Shown: piece by piece, positions 61,315 through 64,000 of the stretch
How positions within the stretch are numbered: position 1 is the first letter of the stretch
Layout: every line of letters starts with the position of its first letter
Assembly: GCA_044507625.1 (NCBI GenBank)
Contig: JBIQJE010000001.1
Coordinates: 1-64,000 of the forward strand
Direction of reading: 5' to 3'
Length of the DNA stretch: 64,000 nt
From: Hyphomicrobium_A sp044507625
GTDB lineage: Bacteria; Pseudomonadota; Alphaproteobacteria; Rhizobiales; Hyphomicrobiaceae
The notes under the pieces: model-generated
Told to the model about the DNA's origin: nothing
The model's input: the letters and a program-made list of their open reading frames with translations, nothing else
Databases searched by the model: none
Translations under genes and position numbers: made by a program

Positions 61315-62721
61315 ATGGGTGAACAGCTAAACCAAGTCCTGACGACGCTGGACGATACGAGCGATGCGGCCTTGGCGCGGCTGTTCCAATTCCTGCGTAT
61401 TGAAAGCATATCGACAGATCCGGCCTACAGCGCGAGCTGCCAGCAGGCTGCCAACTGGTGCGCGGACGAGCTGCGGGACCTCGGCTTCGACGCGCGAGTC
61501 GTACCCACCGAAGGGCACCCGATGGTCGTGGCGCACGACACCGCGCCACGCGCGCCGGGCGTGCCCCACGTGCTGTTCTACGGTCATTACGACGTCCAGC
61601 CCGCCGATCCTGTGAACCTTTGGACCTCCCCGCCCTTCGAGCCGATCATCCGGTCAGAGCCCGTCAACGGGCAGGTCATCGTCGCCCGCGGCGCGGAGGA
61701 CAACAAAGGTCAGATGATGACCTTCCTCGAAGCCGTCCGCGCCTGGAAGACGGTTGCGGGCGCGCTGCCCATCTCGGTCTCCGTGCTGCTGGAAGGCGAG
61801 GAGGAATGCGGCTCGCGCTCGCTGCCGGCGTTCCTCGCCCAGTACGGCGATGAGCTGAAGGCCGACATGGTTCTGGTGTGCGACACCGGTCAGTGGGACA
61901 AGGATACGCCTGCCATCACCACGATGCTGCGCGGTCTCGCCGCCATCGAGGTCACGGTGATCGGTCCTTCGCGCGATCTTCACTCCGGCATCTACGGCGG
62001 CCCCGCCGCCAATCCCATCCGCGTGCTCACACGCATCGTTGCCGCCATGCACGACGACGACGGCCGCATCACGATCCCCGGCTTCTACGATGGCGTCGCC
62101 GAACCCGCTGCGGCGCAGAAGGAGCAGTGGGGCGCTCTCGGCTTCCGTGGCGAGGATTTCCTTGGCGCCGTTGGTCTCAAGGAGCCGGCGGGCGAGAAGG
62201 ACCGGTCGGTGCTCGAACAGCTCTGGTCACGCCCGACACTGGAATTCAACGGCATCACCGGCGGCTACCAGGGCGTCGGTACCAAGACCGTCATTCCCTC
62301 GAAGGCATCGGTGAAAATCACGTGCCGGCTCGTTGCCGGTCAGGATCCCGAGCGCCTGCTCTCGGCGATCGAAGAATTCGTGCGCGCACGCCTTCCCGCC
62401 GATTGCACCGCCGAGTTCTCCTTCCGGCAGACCGGCACCGCGATCTCCTTCGCCACCGACACGCCGGCCATGCAGGCGTGCGCCGATGCACTATCGGAGG
62501 AGTGGGGACGTCGCGCCGTACTGATGGGCTCGGGCGCGTCCATTCCCATCGTCACCTCGTTCAAGGAGGTGCTCGGCTGCGACAGCGTGATGATCGGCTT
62601 CGGTCTCGACGACGACCGCATCCACAGCCCCAACGAGAAGTATAATCTGACCAGCTTCAAGAAGGGTGCCCGGAGCTGGGCGCGCATCCTCGACCGCCTG
62701 GCCCGGGCTGCGGCCAGTTGA
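61315..62721 (+). CDS. M20 family dipeptidase/carboxypeptidase
   Basis: 468 residues from ATG 61315 (GGGGAGGCAAGC upstream). Di-zinc peptidase: His in VLFYGHYDVQPADP, Asp in GAEDNKGQMM, Glu pair in LEGEEECGSRSL, last His in DDDRIHSPNEKY. The large lid domain fits the dipeptidase/CNDP branch. No signal peptide: cytoplasmic. Divergent from ppdK. Confidence 0.94.
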   Translation: MGEQLNQVLTTLDDTSDAALARLFQFLRIESISTDPAYSASCQQAANWCADELRDLGFDARVVPTEGHPMVVAHDTAPRAPGVPHVLFYGHYDVQPADPVNLWTSPPFEPIIRSEPVNGQVIVARGAEDNKGQMMTFLEAVRAWKTVAGALPISVSVLLEGEEECGSRSLPAFLAQYGDELKADMVLVCDTGQWDKDTPAITTMLRGLAAIEVTVIGPSRDLHSGIYGGPAANPIRVLTRIVAAMHDDDGRITIPGFYDGVAEPAAAQKEQWGALGFRGEDFLGAVGLKEPAGEKDRSVLEQLWSRPTLEFNGITGGYQGVGTKTVIPSKASVKITCRLVAGQDPERLLSAIEEFVRARLPADCTAEFSFRQTGTAISFATDTPAMQACADALSEEWGRRAVLMGSGASIPIVTSFKEVLGCDSVMIGFGLDDDRIHSPNEKYNLTSFKKGARSWARILDRLARAAAS

Positions 62722-62825
62722 CCTCCAAGGCTTGAGCCCGCCACAAAACCCGCCCACCATGGGCGACGACCTCGACTCTCGGGTGTTGGCCCGCTGGGAT
62801 GAAAGCCGGAGCGCTCAGCAACGAA

Positions 62826-63671
62826 ATGCAGACGAAGACCCTACAGCGACTGACCAGATTGGCCCTGGGTGGCTTCGCGTGCGTATTGCTCGCCACCGGC
62901 AACGCAGTCATTGCGCAGGAGCTGCACTCGGCGCCGTGGCCGAGCGAAGTGTTCAACGCCAAGCCCCGCGCGCACGTCGCAGGCAAGTTCGACTACTACA
63001 CCCTCGTCATGTCCTGGAGCCCGACGCACTGCGTCACCGCCCAGGAAGGTCGCGACGAGGCGCAGTGCGCCCGCGTCGATGGCCTGCGCTACGGCTTCGT
63101 GTTGCATGGGCTGTGGCCGCAGTACGAGCGCGGCTTTCCCGAGCACTGCCCCACCGGGCGCCGGCCGTTCGTGCCTGAGCCGGTAATCTCGAGCATGCTC
63201 GACATCATGCCCGCCCGCGGCCTCGTTATTCACGAATACAAGCTGCATGGAACCTGCTCCGGGCTCGATCCCGCGGCCTACTATCAGCTTTCGCGCCGGC
63301 TCTTCACCTCGGTGCGCGTGCCCGAGCGCTTCAGTAACCCGTTCGAGATGCAATACATGTCGCCGCGGGAGGTCGAAGTGGAGTTCATGCGCGCAAACCC
63401 GTGGCTGCGCGAAGACATGATCGCCGTCACGTGCGGCGGACCCGGCAATCGCTTGCGCGACGTGCGCATCTGCTTCGGTGCCGACGGACGCGGCCGCGCC
63501 TGCGGCGCCAACGAGGACCAGCGTAAACTGTGCCGTGCGAACGAGTTGCACGTCCCGCCTGTCCGCTCCACGCGACGCGAGGACGGCAGTAGCTCCAAAC
63601 GCATGCTGCAGCCCGAACGCGATCGTGGACTGCCGCGGCCGCGCGTCATCGAATCGCCAGCGCGCTTCTAG
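62826..63671 (+). CDS. Secreted T2-family ribonuclease
   Basis: 281 residues from ATG 62826 (ATG 62799 possible); signal peptide LTRLALGGFACVLLATGNAV, end near AQE. RNase T2 signatures: CAS I GFVLHGLWPQYERG and CAS II HEYKLHGTCSG. In the usual CAS II (HEWxKHGTC) the position of Lys is Leu here, with Lys one place earlier. Eight or more Cys. The tail after about 245 is Arg/Ser-rich. Periplasmic RNA scavenging is the likely role. Confidence 0.9.
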   Translation: MQTKTLQRLTRLALGGFACVLLATGNAVIAQELHSAPWPSEVFNAKPRAHVAGKFDYYTLVMSWSPTHCVTAQEGRDEAQCARVDGLRYGFVLHGLWPQYERGFPEHCPTGRRPFVPEPVISSMLDIMPARGLVIHEYKLHGTCSGLDPAAYYQLSRRLFTSVRVPERFSNPFEMQYMSPREVEVEFMRANPWLREDMIAVTCGGPGNRLRDVRICFGADGRGRACGANEDQRKLCRANELHVPPVRSTRREDGSSSKRMLQPERDRGLPRPRVIESPARF

Positions 63672-63855
63672 CAAGTCACCACCGAATGCTCGCGCGCGGG
63701 CGCAAGACCCATCGTGCGCGGCAAGCGAGACACACGACGCTGGCGCGTCTGTGGAAAGCCGCACGGCGGCCGCACCCGCGCAACACCTGAGCCTTGCCCG
63801 CCACAGCCCGCCTCCGCAGACTTGCATAAGTGATTCACTTGCAGCCGGGGGCAGC

Positions 63856-64000
63856 ATGGACCAGACAGCCGCTAAAGGCCGTCAGCAACGACCGCTGCCG
63901 ACGCCTGCGGTCACGTGGAAGATCGAATCCCTGTCTCCAACGGCAAAGCGCCCGTCGGGCCTCACGGCGATCGGCGCGGCGCTCGGCGTGATCGGCGGGG
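63856..64000 (+). CDS. Unidentified protein, N-terminus only
   Basis: ATG 63856 with GGGGGCAGC upstream; 48 codons are visible, then the window ends. Starts MDQTAAKGRQQRPLPTPAVT, later ALGVIGG. No domain recognisable in this fragment; Gly/Ala-rich hydrophobic end may begin a membrane segment. Confidence 0.5.
   Translation, partial: MDQTAAKGRQQRPLPTPAVTWKIESLSPTAKRPSGLTAIGAALGVIGG

Overview
The window is one continuous stretch of GC-rich alphaproteobacterial chromosome. Gene families and gene order point to the Hyphomicrobiales (Rhizobiales), probably a Hyphomicrobiaceae-like lineage; that is inference from DUF992, DUF4399 and TIGR02301 proteins, a NadQ-type NAD regulator, the dxs-xseB-deacetylase order and the ymdB-fthC-6S RNA-zapA order. 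I see no tRNA or rRNA gene, no CRISPR array and no insertion sequence. The edges cut ftsH (left) and an unidentified gene (right).

Layout. 1-11.8 kb, minus strand: the Tol-Pal envelope cluster followed by tilS and ftsH, in transcription order tolQ, tolR, a 52-codon ORF, tolA, tolB, three tandem mini-lipoproteins, pal, an OmpA/TPR protein, cpoB, tilS, ftsH. 12-29 kb: an old minus-strand backbone (coiled-coil gene, zapA, 6S RNA, fthC, ymdB, yebC, ruvC, ruvA, ruvB, ybgC, HU, carbonic anhydrase), interrupted by small secreted or membrane proteins, an S41 protease, a hydrolase and a methyltransferase. 29-41 kb: gap-cobB, an RNA methyltransferase-tlyA pair, a DUF4399 lipoprotein, a Tat-type superoxide dismutase, dxs, xseB, a histone-deacetylase-like amidohydrolase, a large unknown envelope protein and tsaC. 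41-53 kb: a flavin oxidase, a Clp-N/coiled-coil protein, an HMCES/YedK protein, Nudix, LysE, an L,D-transpeptidase, dihydroorotase, ygfZ, tag and an HD hydrolase. 53-58 kb: nadQ and the nadA-nadB-nadC pathway to nicotinate mononucleotide, with two palindromic operators before nadA. 58-64 kb: pyruvate phosphate dikinase, an M20 peptidase and a T2 ribonuclease.

The most unusual items are: (i) three paralogous lipoproteins of about 40 residues inside the tol-pal cluster, sharing the block ALGACRREEPAPLKLGAD; (ii) an undescribed 52-codon ORF that exactly fills the space between tolR and tolA; (iii) a bipartite two-hairpin repeat of about 104 bp, present five times between genes (plus a decayed sixth copy), always in the same orientation, one copy supplying the stop codon of cobB; (iv) a Clp N-domain protein without an ATPase module; (v) a 136-bp tail-to-tail overlap of two coding sequences, one of which starts in an AT-rich block.
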